Origin: Fragum whitleyi
Lineage: Eukaryota > Mollusca > Bivalvia > Cardiida > Cardiidae
Assembly: GCA_948146395.1 (NCBI GenBank)
Contig: OX411547.1
Location: 30,236,614-30,300,613, forward strand
Length of the DNA: 64,000 nucleotides
Reading direction: 5' to 3'
In this document: one piece after another, positions 1 through 12,900 of the stretch
Position numbering within the stretch: the first letter of the stretch is position 1
How the letters are laid out: the number at the start of each line of letters is the position of its first letter
Notes under the pieces: generated by a model
Told to the model about the DNA's origin: nothing
Seen by the model: only the letters and a program-made list of their open reading frames with translations
Database searches by the model: none
Translations under genes and position numbers: made by a program

Positions 1-19
1 GGTTAAAATAGTCAAAGTT

Positions 20-314
20 TTAGCTTGGCCGTTTTCGGTGAAAACCCGAGGTACTGCTTAAGCCTTAGTGTTTTCAATGTCATTTTTGTTGTTGTCATGC
101 AAAAACGTTGACATATTGTGATATATCTATTTCTACTAAAGGCATTCTTTTGAAACTTGGCACACATCTTCACCTCTAAAGAGCATCCTATAACATCAAG
201 GGGGATAACTCTAGATGCATTTTGTACAATTTATGCCCCTTTTTGAACTAAGATTTTTAATTACCATCCAGCACTCAACAGCAAAGTGTAGGCACTGGTA
301 GACATATCTCTTGT
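20..314 (+). repeat. Repeat family A copy (about 300 bp, TTTAGCT...CTCTTGTT)
   Basis: Starts tttagcttggccgttttcgg and ends near atatctcttgta, with an internal GGGGGATAACTCTAGATGCA block. Other copies lie at 1165-1445, 16855-17145, 39514-39800 and 60110-60420. Bases 315-817 beyond it are plain AT-rich intron in which I see nothing else. Confidence 0.75.
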
Positions 315-817
315 ATGACCGTTTTGTCAAAGGAGCAAACATATTATTTTTAGTCAGGCAACTTTGAAAGTATGTTTGTAAGAAGTATACTTCTTTTTTT
401 ATGGTCCCACATTTATAGTTTATTGTCAAATCATTTTATTGTTCCTCTCTCTGTATAGTTTCAGCCTGTTCATTTGTCTGCTTGAACTAAGAAAGTTTAA
501 TCTTTTAATATATTTTTTTCCAGTAACTTGAAAATCATTTTATTTGATTATAAAGCTTATACTTGGTATGCAAGTAGCTTATAAGTTATTACTAATTAGG
601 GCCACTTGATCATTCAAAGTTACAGTATCCTCAAACCTACAACCTTCATGTTTTCCTGTAACTTCTAAAGTTTTCGCGATACCATAAACATATTTGGCAT
701 GAAGGTACACTTTTATCAATACAACTAATTTGATGTCAAGGTCAAGGTAATTGATCGATAATTTGCTTCGTTAAAGATACATGGATGATAAGATTTGTTT
801 GATATTTTTTCTCACAG

Positions 818-994
818 AGTGTCCTGTTTTAACAAGTCCCATGAATGGTCAAGTGTCAGCACCACCTACCCCAAACACTGTTGGAGATATAGCAAATTAT
901 ACTTGTAATTGCCAGAATGTTTTACAAGGAAATGAAACAAGGATATGTATGGATAGTGGCCAGTGGAGTGATGTGCCCCCTACTTGTGTAAGAG
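818..994 (+). CDS. Gene 1 exon: CCP/sushi module 1
   Basis: Acceptor ctcacag, donor G|gtagct, phase 1-1, 177 bp. The translation runs from ECPVLTSPMNG to QWSDVPPTCVRG and shows the four CCP cysteines, the Gly-Gln-Trp before the last Cys and the YTC motif. An extra Cys sits two residues after the second canonical one (TCNC), leaving five in total and possibly one unpaired. This is the first exon of the gene visible in the window. Confidence 0.88.
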
Positions 995-3900
995 GTAGCT
1001 ACTGATACTTGTATCTCTTTCTATAATTAAACTTTGCTGAAAGTTAATTTAACACCCTTTTCACGCTGTAATTGGAAAATTCCTACTTTTGCAGGAGGTA
1101 TAGACAAAGATCAGTCTGCACTTTGATACAGACTTGTCTTTGTGTATACCACCTGATTTTCAAATTTAGCTTGGCTTTGTTTCTGAGAAAAACCAGAGGT
1201 ACTGCTATGGCCTTGGTGTTGTTGTTGTTGTCATCGTTGTAGTGCAGAACTTTGAGGTTTTGTGAACTCTCTTTTACTACTGAAGGCATTCACTTGAAAC
1301 TTTGTACACATGTTCAACATCACTATGAAGGATGTTCACTTTAGATGTATTTTGTGCAAATTATGCCCCTTTTTCAACTTAGATTTTCATCCACCATCAA
1401 GCAATCAACAGCAGAGTGTAGGCATCTGTAGGTGGTATTCTTGTTAATCAGAAGAATACAAAAGCTTATGATCTCTTAATAGAGGAATGAAGAGAAGAAT
1501 GAATTGAACTTTGTTCGATTACTTCAGAACGGAATGTTCTACACTGATTTTGCCGGATACGATCGCAATTTGAGGGCAAAAGAATCTAAACATTAAAGAT
1601 TGATAAAAGATACAGAATCGCGTAGAGGAGCTGTCCATCTAGGTCTACAGCTAATTAATATGTCTGGGAAAATTCGTATTGAAGAGAAAATTAGGTCTGA
1701 ATGTGTACTTTTCTCGTCAAAGTAAGACATTATACATATGACGTCATGATCGACATTACCATGCAATCTCGTGCGAAATGTCACACATTTAAGAAACAAT
1801 TCTACAATTTCCACATTTTGTGTCATTTTTGCATTAAAAGAATAAGATAGCCATTTTTAATTTTCGTGCCGGGTTAATAAATCCTTGATATATATTCTTA
1901 CGTAGCTCCAAAACCCACGAAAATACATTGTTTGATGACTCAATTTAATATAAAACCTTTCTATTATACACTGAAAAAAATGAGATGAAATAATCCCTGT
2001 ACTGTTTTTCTTTTCCGTTTACCTTATTTTGGGCAAACTATTATGAGTTAATTCTTCCATGATTTTGACATTTAATTCATCTTCTCTTCATTCCTCTTCT
2101 GTGAAACCCTTGAGGTGTCCCCCACTTTGTAAATATCTAATTGTAACTAGTGCAGTTTTGCTAATGTTTTTATTCAGCATGACAAGGGTTAACTCTTGTG
2201 ATGCTGAATCAAAAAATCAGCTCAAAATTTTCATAATAATAACTTATTCCTTTTGCAGTGTCTTTATGTTTCTTTTCTTTGTGAAAACAATTTACATTGA
2301 AAATTTTGTTTAAATTAAGTAAAACTTTTTTTTAAGATATGACAGGATTGATTTGTTCTGCATATAAGGTAAGAATGCTCTTGAAATTTTTTATTGTTTT
2401 GGAAAAATTATCGAAACAGTTGTATTTGATTTCTGTTAGGTTTATTCTCAAAATATTCTTTTCACAAAGTAATGATAATGTAACACTCTTTCATATAGGT
2501 TGTCCTACGTTGATGAGCCCTATCAATGGAAGTGTGATTACACCAAGAAATGGTACAAGTTTTGTTGGAGATGTAGCCACTTACTTGTGTGATGAGAACT
2601 TTATTCTGGACAACAATCAGACACGTACATGTCATGATAATGGAACTTGGACAGGGAATGCTCCAAATTGTATTGCAGGTATACAATACTGCTTTTTATC
2701 AGTAACCAAGAAAATAACTAGAAATCATCATTGAAAATTTAAAAAAAAACTCAATACTTTCCACCTAGGAAGAAGAATCCCTCTGCCCCTCCCTCCCCCC
2801 CCCCCTTTTAAAAAAATCACCAACTTGAAACTGATGATTGTAACATCTTTGAATCTTTGTAGCAAAATTGGTGTATTGTGAGTTTTAGTAAAACAGATAG
2901 GGAGAGGAAGATATAACTTGCCAAACACTGTTTTTCTGTTTCAATGCAGAATTTCGGGGAAAAAATGAAATGTCACCCTGGGAGAACATTCAGGCAAAAT
3001 AAACTGTGGTCTTCAACATCTTTGAAATTGATTATAATTCAATTTTCTGCTCAGGTGTTTGGACCACCTTGGTGGAAAAAAAGAACTCTTTATCATTATT
3101 TCAAACTATGAGCTATCTTTTTATTGTCCCCACCTATGGGCCAGGGGTATTATTGTGGACTCAAATAAAGTAATTTTGTTCAACAAAGTAACTTGGTTCA
3201 ATAGAGTATTTTGGTTTAACAAATTAATATGTAGAATTTCCTACTTGAAATCATACAAAGATTTAAAAGTCATCTTACAAGTCAATTGACATGATTCACA
3301 TGATTGACAGAAAATGTTCACAGCTTAATTGTAACCCCTAAAACTATGTTTTTCTACAAAGTCAGCTTGCTGGTCAGTCAGTTGGTAGGTCCATCTGTAG
3401 CTATTTTTGTCCACTCAATTCCTGAGCAACTTATGGACGTATTTTTTTTTTAACTTAAACAGATGTGATCAGTATCAAATAGAGATGTGCATGCCGTGGT
3501 CTGGTACTTGTCAAATAACTTTTGACAGAATTATGGCCCTTTGATGAAAATATCTGTTGTTCTAGCTGTTGAATGTAATTTAAGTTTCTGTATGCACACC
3601 GTTCATAATCGAAATAGAATATTTTGATATGTTGAAAATTTAAACAATAATTTACCCTTGCATGATACCTTAAACTTGTGTCTTTATATAAATTCTCCGG
3701 AAAGGAATTAATGAAAGCAGTAAGTTTGTTTTCCGTTCCAGATAATTTTCAAATTTGTTATAAATTGAATGAACTCTAAAATTTTGGAATAAAATAAAGT
3801 TTGAACCAAATGTAATTAATCATTGTGGAAAATTGTTGTTGGAAGGTATTGGTCCACTTTGTGATAAGTATAGTTCTACCTGCTGTTGTTATTTTCAGTG

Positions 3901-6900
3901 TGCCCTGATCTATCGAACCCAGTAAATGGCACAGTAACAATTTCTGATGGTCCCTCAACAGTTGGACATCTGGCTGTTTATACATGCAATGAGAATTTGA
4001 TTTTAACTGGGGTAAACATAAGAACTTGCTTGCAGAATGGTTCATGGAGTGGGGAACAACCTACGTGTGTACCAGGTGTGTAATAACCAACATCTAGTGA
4101 TACATGTATATATGGTCATTTTACTCACTGTCTATACATAATTTAGTATTATTGGTTTCGATCAATTTTCATGCCTTCTGATTTTATTACAAAAATAATA
4201 CACTTTATAGTGTGCAGCTGTTTTATTTTTGCAGTATTACCAGCCAAAATATCTAGTTTTCTAATATTCAAACTATTGTGTGAAACATATTATGCCATTA
4301 ATTTTGTAAATGGACACCAATACTTGAGTTTTGATATTTGTGTTATGTTTTTCCACCAATTAAACCAATTTCAATGTATTTTTTGGCAGCTGATGAAATT
4401 TGATTTTGATTATTTTCTTAGTTCTTGCAGTATGTCCAGAACTTCAAAATCCTGTAAATGGTACAGTAAGTACAAATGGAACAAACACATTGGGAGATGT
4501 AGCTGTGTACACTTGTAATGAGGGGTTTGTCCTACAAGGTGATCAGAATAGGACATGTCAGAACAATGGGCAGTGGAATGGGAGTTCTCCATCTTGTGTC
4601 AGAGGTAACCTTTGAAGTTTTTATGCTCCCCGAAGGGAGAGCATATAGCCGCCGCTTTGTCTGTCCGTCCGTCCGTCCGTCCGTAATTCCATCCGTCAGT
4701 CCGTCCCCACCTATTTCTCCATAACCCCTGGGCCAAATTGAATGAAACTTACCATGTGAACTCCCTATGATATAGTGATGATGCATCTGTGACGGTTTTT
4801 TGGATTTGAGGCCTCGTCACGGGAAAAGGGAACTTAGGGTAAAAAACAGTTTTTCCCAAATTTCTCCTAGTCTAACAGTCAGAATTAAGTGAAATATCAT
4901 ATTTGTGTAGCAAATCAGATGCCCTTTACTATAAACAATTTGAAATTAACGTAAAAAAAATAAATCATGGAAAAAGGGGGCTTAATGTTTGTTACCTTTA
5001 TGTAAGCGCGTAAATTACAGTTATTCTTTCATTTCTCCTAGTCTTATGCTCAGAATTTGATGAAATTTCACATTTGAGTAGCAAATCAGATGCTCTTAAC
5101 CCTAAACTATTTGAAATTTGTGTCTTAAAATATGTCATGCAAAAAGGGGGTTAAATGTTTGATACCTTTATGTTAGCTGTATAAGATAACAGCTTATTTG
5201 AATCCTTGCAATCTGACAACAGACCATCTCCTAAAGTATAATAGCTATCAACTTGAAACTTTATGGGTGGATAGACCTTATGGAGGAGAAGTGCAGTGCA
5301 CAAGAACTACAACTCTTACTTTCATAATTTTGCAGTTGTTGCCCTTTGTTATTTTAGATACTTAGATTTTGTCTGGAGCATATCTCCTAAAGTATGATAG
5401 CTATCAACTTGAAACTTTATGGGTGGATAGATCTCATGGAGGAGAAGAGCAATACACCAGAACTATAACTCTTGCTTGCATAACTTTGGAGTTATTGTCC
5501 TTCGTTATTTTTAATACATTTAATAGGAGGTAAATCTCTGACAGTACAAAAGAATCTTTAATTTATCAGGCTTCAGTTTACTATCAAGTTTTTGTGGAGG
5601 GGGATGTCCATGTCCAACATGGCTCTTGTTTTTGTGACAATGCCTTATTCGGGGAGCATAATCCGTCTCTGACGGCTCTTGTTGCATATGTAGTAAACAA
5701 ATATCTCACATAGTTATACTTGTCTTCCATAATGAACAGCCAATAGAAATATCCTTGTCTTATCTTACACATGTGTAAGATCACATTCTAAATGATGTCA
5801 TCAAGAGGTCAACTAAAGCATGTCATTGCAGTATTTTAGTATCTAGGTGTTCAAAAAACGGTTTAAACAAACTATTGTTTGTGTAGGAAAAAGAAACTGT
5901 TACTCAATTTGAGTTGAAACAGGCTGATCTGTATCTTGTCTAGAATAGAAAAATTTGTAAGCTTGCCAACAGGCTCACTTAACATTTCTGTTATAGACTT
6001 GGTTCAGATCAGCTTGTCTCAAGCAAAGTACAATGACAAATTCTTCATATGTTAGATATCTCCTATTTCGCTTACAACTTACTGGAGAACTATTAGGACC
6101 ATCATAGGACACTTTTAACTCAGTGATCAAAACCTTTCTCAGACAGTAAAAGGTTTGCCTTGGCTTACCCTACTATGGTTTTATGTGCATCCAACTATTA
6201 TTTAGGTACCGTATTTCCTCTAATAATAGCACCCTCCCTAATAGTGGAACCCCTACATTTTTTACTTAGAAAACCCACTTCAAATGCCTAGATTTTAAGA
6301 ACTTTTTGAGACTTCTTCTCTAATTTGAGTTGAATTTCATCTTAACAATCATTTCTATGGTTGTTTAGAGGATATAAATGATTGTTTAGATGAAATTCAT
6401 CTCAAATTAAATGAGCCATTGATATCTTTGTGAATGCCTCTACAAATCTGGAAGTTACAGATTCAGCATTACAACGACTAAACACTACAAAGGTCTAGAT
6501 GTGGTTGAATTTGGAGGGGATGAAAAAATGCAGAGGTCAAGGCATGTGATTGTTTGATTACCTGGTAATGTGTTTTCTCCCATGTTTTTTCTTGTTGATT
6601 TATGCTATAAATATGTTACCCAAAGTTGCTAATATAATGCTATTATTTATTTCATTACAGTGTGTCCTGCACTCGGTGACCCCCTTAATGGAGAGGTTAC
6701 TGCAGCTAGTACCATAAACACAGTTGGGCTTGTTGTCACATATACATGTAATGATAATTTTACACTGAATGGGACTCAAACTATGACATGCCAGAGTGAT
6801 GGACAGTGGAGTGGACAAACACCAACCTGTGTCAGAGGTTATTTCACTTTACTTATTAGCTCATCTAAAATTAACATTGATTAATTTGTACTGAATAATT

Positions 6901-9900
6901 TTGGACTAGGTGACATCACATTGAAAAAAAAGAAATAAGGTATAAAATTACAAAATGTTTTTTACATTTTGTCATGTAAAGAAAATGTTAAGAAACCGCA
7001 CCATTTGGATCCGCTCCGGTCTTGAATTACTTCCGAGGTCGTTGTACCCTAAAATAGTCCGGTTAGAAAAAATGATGTGCTCCTTTTGCCACACTGTTTT
7101 AATGTTTAAGTCAGAGTAAAGTGCTTGAAATGAGGTTCAGCTAAGTGCCAGACCTCTGCTACATTCCATGCATGAGGTGAAATGCATTTAGGTGCGAACT
7201 ATTTTTTCTTGGAGCCTGACCTTTGATGGAGGTACCCAAGTCTGTGTACGATTTCCTACGATGAGAATTTTTAGGGTAGTCGTGCGCAATGAAGAATTGT
7301 GAAAAATTTTATCCTGCAAGGTACTGTTTTCTGGAGATGATATTCAAGAGCATATAACGCTCTTTAAGCTGCACTAAGTTATTAAGCCCAAATTTGCTTT
7401 TAAAAGGAGCTACAGACTGTCAAAATGTGCCAATTTACTATATAATTTAACACGGCCAAAACAGACAGGAGTGTAACCATTTATGATCAGCCCTTTGTTT
7501 AGAATAACCAAACACAAGTTAGTGCCCCAGAAAGGTACCCTGCATCACCCAGTAAAGCATGTTGAATGCTTGTTTAAATTTTGGGGTGCCTTCTTGAGCT
7601 CCGTCAACCCCAACCACAATGCTGTTGTCTGTTCAAATCTTTTATAAGTGCCTATGATTATGTATATATATATATATTATAGTTTGACCTATGTCCCGGG
7701 ACAGAAATAATCCTGTTGAACATTTTTGATATTACACTAGTAGATTACTATGCAAATGAGCTAAGAACAGATAGCAACGCTATAATTTAATAATGTATTT
7801 GCTGACGTCATTTTGCAAACCACATTATTTGTTGCATGGTATAAATACCTTCCTGTAATTTCCTTGTTTTATTGCAAAAAATAAGGTCATATTATAAATA
7901 GAATATCAAATTTGTGCTCATAAAATACCAAACTTATGGACTAGTCATCTAAAACAGATAAAAACTTGACAAAGCCTGGTATTTATCTGTTTATGGATAA
8001 GCTGTTCAATAAATTCACTATTCAATGACCACTTATTTGATAGCTTTTTAATAGGCACTTTTGTGCTGACCTTTTGACTAAAAAATTTGCAATGTATAGA
8101 ACAACCATCTTTTTAGATGTATTTTTTATAGGCCCATCTTAAGAAAGGACATATTGTGTGGTTTCCGTAGGCAACCAACGTCCATCATTGGGGGGGCATA
8201 TCCACTTCTTTGTCTAGTGCATAACTCTGTCATCTTTTGTCTGATTGACTTGAAACATAGTGGTCATGTTCCTTAAGGTGCAGTCTTTCAAGCTCAATTA
8301 ATGAGTTATTTCCGTTGGTTGTTTTTCATACTTGGACATCCAGCAGTATGGTGGGTGTATCTTGTGCCAATTTGCCACCTTGTTTTACAGTTTGTCCAGA
8401 CTTGAGCAGCCCAGTGAATGGTGAACTAATCGCTGGGACTGGTCCACATACAATTGGACAGGTTGTGAACTATACATGTAGTCTAAACTATGTACTGCAA
8501 GGGAACCCTTCTAGAACCTGTCTAGAAGATGGTCAATGGAGTGGGGTTGATGCTGTGTGTGTTTCAGGTAGGAATTATAATTTTTAACCCTTGTCATGCT
8601 GAATAAATTTTGGCTATAGATTTTATCAAAATCAAAGGGCAAAAAGCACCATAAGTCCGAATAGTAGGTAAATTTTTAATTGTTAAACTAAATCGATTGA
8701 CAATTCTGGTTCGAAAGCAAACAACAGGTGGCGTGGACTAACATCAGACTGCACATATGTGCAGGCTGATGTTTGTCAATAGCTCCTGCCAAAGTAGGAA
8801 TATTCCGGGTTCAGTATGACAAGGGTTAAGTGCTCTTGTTTCCAGCAGGGCTATTTTTGGGGTTGCCCACAATGTGCATCTGCGTACATGTATATATACT
8901 TTTGGCATAAAGTTAAGCATATTGCATTTAAAATTTGCAGTAAAATGTGTGGTCCTAAAAAGAAAAAAAAAATCAAATGTGTCTTAACTTTAGATATTGT
9001 TTATTTTATGACAAACTAAGACATTCCATGAGAATACTATTTGACAGTTTCATAACAATACACACTGAATATGCATATTTGAAAGACTTCTCTTTCAAAG
9101 GTTTATAGCAAAAAATCTTGATGGCCAAAGCTCTTAAGAAAACTTAAGGTGACACAACAATGTAATTGATATCTTTGTTTTTCAACAATTTTTACGAAAT
9201 TTTAATCTACATTATATTCTATCGTTTTATCAACTTTCAGTCAATATTATGAATTGCGGCCTCTTTATTGATAGACAAGTCTTTTAGTCATCAAAGACAC
9301 AAGTTTGTAACCCATAATTCTTGAGGTTCAGAGTACTCCAAGATTGACATCATCTGAATCCATGTCTCAGGATTTTATGTCATAATAAAATATGCTTACT
9401 TTAAGCCAAAAGTAAATATAGTCCAAAGTAGGTACTTTAAAGGAAATTTAGAACCTGTCTGGAAAATGGTTAGTGGAGTGGACATGATTCTCTGTGTGTT
9501 TCAAGCCATTGTTGCCAATATAACTCTCAATCAAAATGATGGTACTTTAAAAAAAGACATGCTTGAAATTTGTCAAATCATGTCTCTTAGGTATAAGAGA
9601 CACAGACTTAACTTTTTTTCACTATTAAGTATTTTTAAGCTTGGCTGCATTGGTACAAAGTAAGATTTTTGACATTGTTGTTATCAGTGTAGGCATAGGC
9701 TGCAGGCGTATGAGTTTGCAGTTGGACAAGGTTTGATATCTCAGTCAATGTAGAAGAAAGTTATTCAATAACAAAACCCTTATTTTCACCTGTGACCTAG
9801 TCACGTGTGAAAATTCAGCTTTTGTTGTTCATTTCATGAAAGATTATAGATATATGGGCTCTGTGATAGGCTTTTCTTTGAAACAAGCTGATCTTAACTG

Positions 9901-12900
9901 GGTCTTGAATAGAAATGTTATTAAGCAAGCCTTGTTGAGCTTAATAACTTTTTTTTCTAGACAAGGTTAAGATCAGCTTTTCTCCAAAATTGAGTTACAG
10001 GTTAAAACCGCTTTTTGGAATGCCCAAATGATTAAAAAAAATTCCCTGAAAACATGTGTTTGATGACGTCATTTATATTGTGATCCTACTCATGTGTAAG
10101 ACAAGGAAATCTCTGATGGCTGTTTGTTATAGAAGACAAAGGAAGCTATAATATTAGAAAAATGAATCTTACACCAAAACAAAGGGTATTCACAATTTTT
10201 CTCAATTCATCTTCTTTCAGTACTCATTCCAGTTTGTGTTGCTGCACAAGTGACAGGAGATATGATGAATGGAACTGATGATCAAATAATGAATGTAAGA
10301 AATTATTTAACCCTTGTCTTGCTGAATAAAACCCAGGGCAAGATTGCATCAAAATCAAAGTGCCGAAAGCGCTTGATGCACTCATTTTTATGTGCCCCCA
10401 AAGTTGGACGTATATTGGTATCATCTTATCTGTCTGTCCATCTGTCCCAATGTCAGAATGCACATAATTACTGTATGTACATTCTGTATGTCTTGTGAAC
10501 GTGACCCCTCTTTCATTTATGGACAAATTTTGGTGACACTTTCACAGAATGTTCCAAGGCACCTGACACTTTGCATATTGTCTGGTTTGATAAATTTCAG
10601 CTGCGTCATTGAAAAAGGAATCTTCATGTTAAAACTCTTTAGAATACATATCTTCCTCCATTTATAAATTGATTTGGATGAATCTTTTACAGAATGTTCC
10701 TAGTTACCTGACCTTGTGCACATTTTCAGGGTTTGGTAAATTTCATCTGCGTCATGGAAAGAGAGGCCTTGTTTTCTAATTTCTTGTGAATAGAACTCCT
10801 CCTTCATTTATGGACAATATTGATGAAACTTTTACAGATTGTTCCTGGTTACATGCCCTTGGTCATATTGTTGAGGTGAAATGAAATTTGGAAAAAGAGG
10901 CCCTCATGTCAGGTTTTTGGTGAATGCAACTGCCCTTCATTTTTGGACCAATTTTGATATAAATTTGCACATATTTATTACCCCCCCCCCCCAAATAATA
11001 GGGGGTTGTATATAGGAGTCAGCTTGTTCTTCTGTCCATGGGTTCATGGGTTGATCCATCCGTCTGTAGCATTTTCTTGTTTGCTCAATTTCTCAGCAAC
11101 TAATGGTCGGATTTCATTGACATTTTACAGATGTGATCAGTATCAAGCAAAGATGTGCAACTGAAATTTTGGTTACAATTCTTTGACTTGACAGAATAAT
11201 GGCCCTTTGTTGGTTGGAAAATGACTTTTCGTTTTTGGCAAGAACTTGTAGGGGGTTATTCGTCTGCTTTGTCACATTCTAGTGTGCCTTGTCACCTGAC
11301 CTTGTGCATTTTGTCCAGTTTGTAGAAATTCAGGCATGTCATGGAAAGAGGGGCCTTCATGTTAAATTTCTTTTGAATGCAACTCTTTCTCCATTTATGG
11401 ACCAATTTGGATGAAACATTTACAAAATATTCCTATTCACCTGTCAGGATTTTGTGCCCTGTCAATAAAATGGGGCCTTCATGTCAAGTTTTTCCTATGT
11501 CTGTACCTCAACATTTTCAGAATGTTCCTAGTCACCTGACATCTGATCTATGTCTATATCTCTTGGCAAAGAAGGAATATTCAAAGTTAAGCTTGACAAG
11601 GGTTAATAATCATGACTTTTTTTTTTGCCTCAGGTTTATAAATTGTATGTCATGTTTACATACATTTTTGAAACAAACCTTATTCCATGCCCCTACATTG
11701 ATGATATCATGAGGATATGGAGTCAGTTTATCCTTTTTTCCTGGGGAGATAATACTGTTTCACAGATATATATTTTTTTATATGCCCTTAAAAAGACAGG
11801 TTGAATTATGTGATCACACTTTGCGTCCAGGCCAGGGTGACCAGCATGCAGGCAAGCAGCTTCTACTTCTTCATTGTCCAGAGCATGCCTCTGTCACCTT
11901 ATGTCCAATTGAGTTGAAACTTGGTAGTTATGTTTCTCTAATCAATATGGAATATAGTGTGCAAGAAATGTAACTCTACCTAGCCTATTATTTAAGTTAT
12001 TTCCTAATCGAATAATAAAACAACTACGACTGACAACACACGATACTTTTATTCCCTTCAAATTACGTTACAATAATATTTGACTTAAATTACTATTAAT
12101 AGGCGTGGAAAAAGATCGGCCGCTCTCTACAGGGTAACCCATGTATTTAATTTGCAATAATATTTCGCCGACTGTAAGGCATAACATTATTTGATCTTTA
12201 ATATATCCCATCCAGCAACTTTCAGTTCCGACCGGGTTCCCTGATCACGAACTGGTAGTTGCCGAATGTTCAAACTGATTATTATTTTTTTATTCCGCCA
12301 CAAATAAATTTCTAAAATTTATCTCCCAATAAAAAAAAAATGGCTTTCATTTAAACGAAAATTTCAATTTAATTCCAATCCTGTTCGTATATTTTAAAGA
12401 GATAGATACTTTTTGACTACGTCGTTTATATAGTCTAGATAAAATTCTAGCCCCAGCAGATTCAAATGGACACCATCCGGCCGAAAAAAGGCATTTTCGC
12501 TACCTATATCTGGTTTAATGACATCAGATTTTCCAGATTTGCACACTAATTCACGGCCGACCCTATTCACACGCCGTCTTTAAGTTCCATCGCGCCATAT
12601 GCCCGCGACGCCTTCCCCCAAACTTGACATTGTAAAATGTCCATCCACACTATTGCCGCCTGCGGAAAAGCGTCACAGAGATATGACACCTCGGCCCGTA
12701 TGGAGTCCTTAATCTCTAAAATAGACAAGTTAGTCAAATCATTCCCTCCTAAATTAATGATTATCATGTTAGGTGGACGAGAAAACAAAACTTTGGTTTC
12801 AATTGTTTTTCGCAGCCGTTTCCAACTCAAACCTCTGACTCCCAACCACTCCACTGTGCCAGTGGTCAACTGTAGGTTTGGTGTTCCCCTTTCAATTGCC

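Noticed and set aside
4171..4518. Open frame of 115 codons
   Set aside because: Overlaps CCP exon 4 in the wrong frame; the CCP frame has conserved Cys and splice sites.
11377..11712. Open frame of 111 codons
   Set aside because: Runs through the tandem repeat array and the MITE end; chance.
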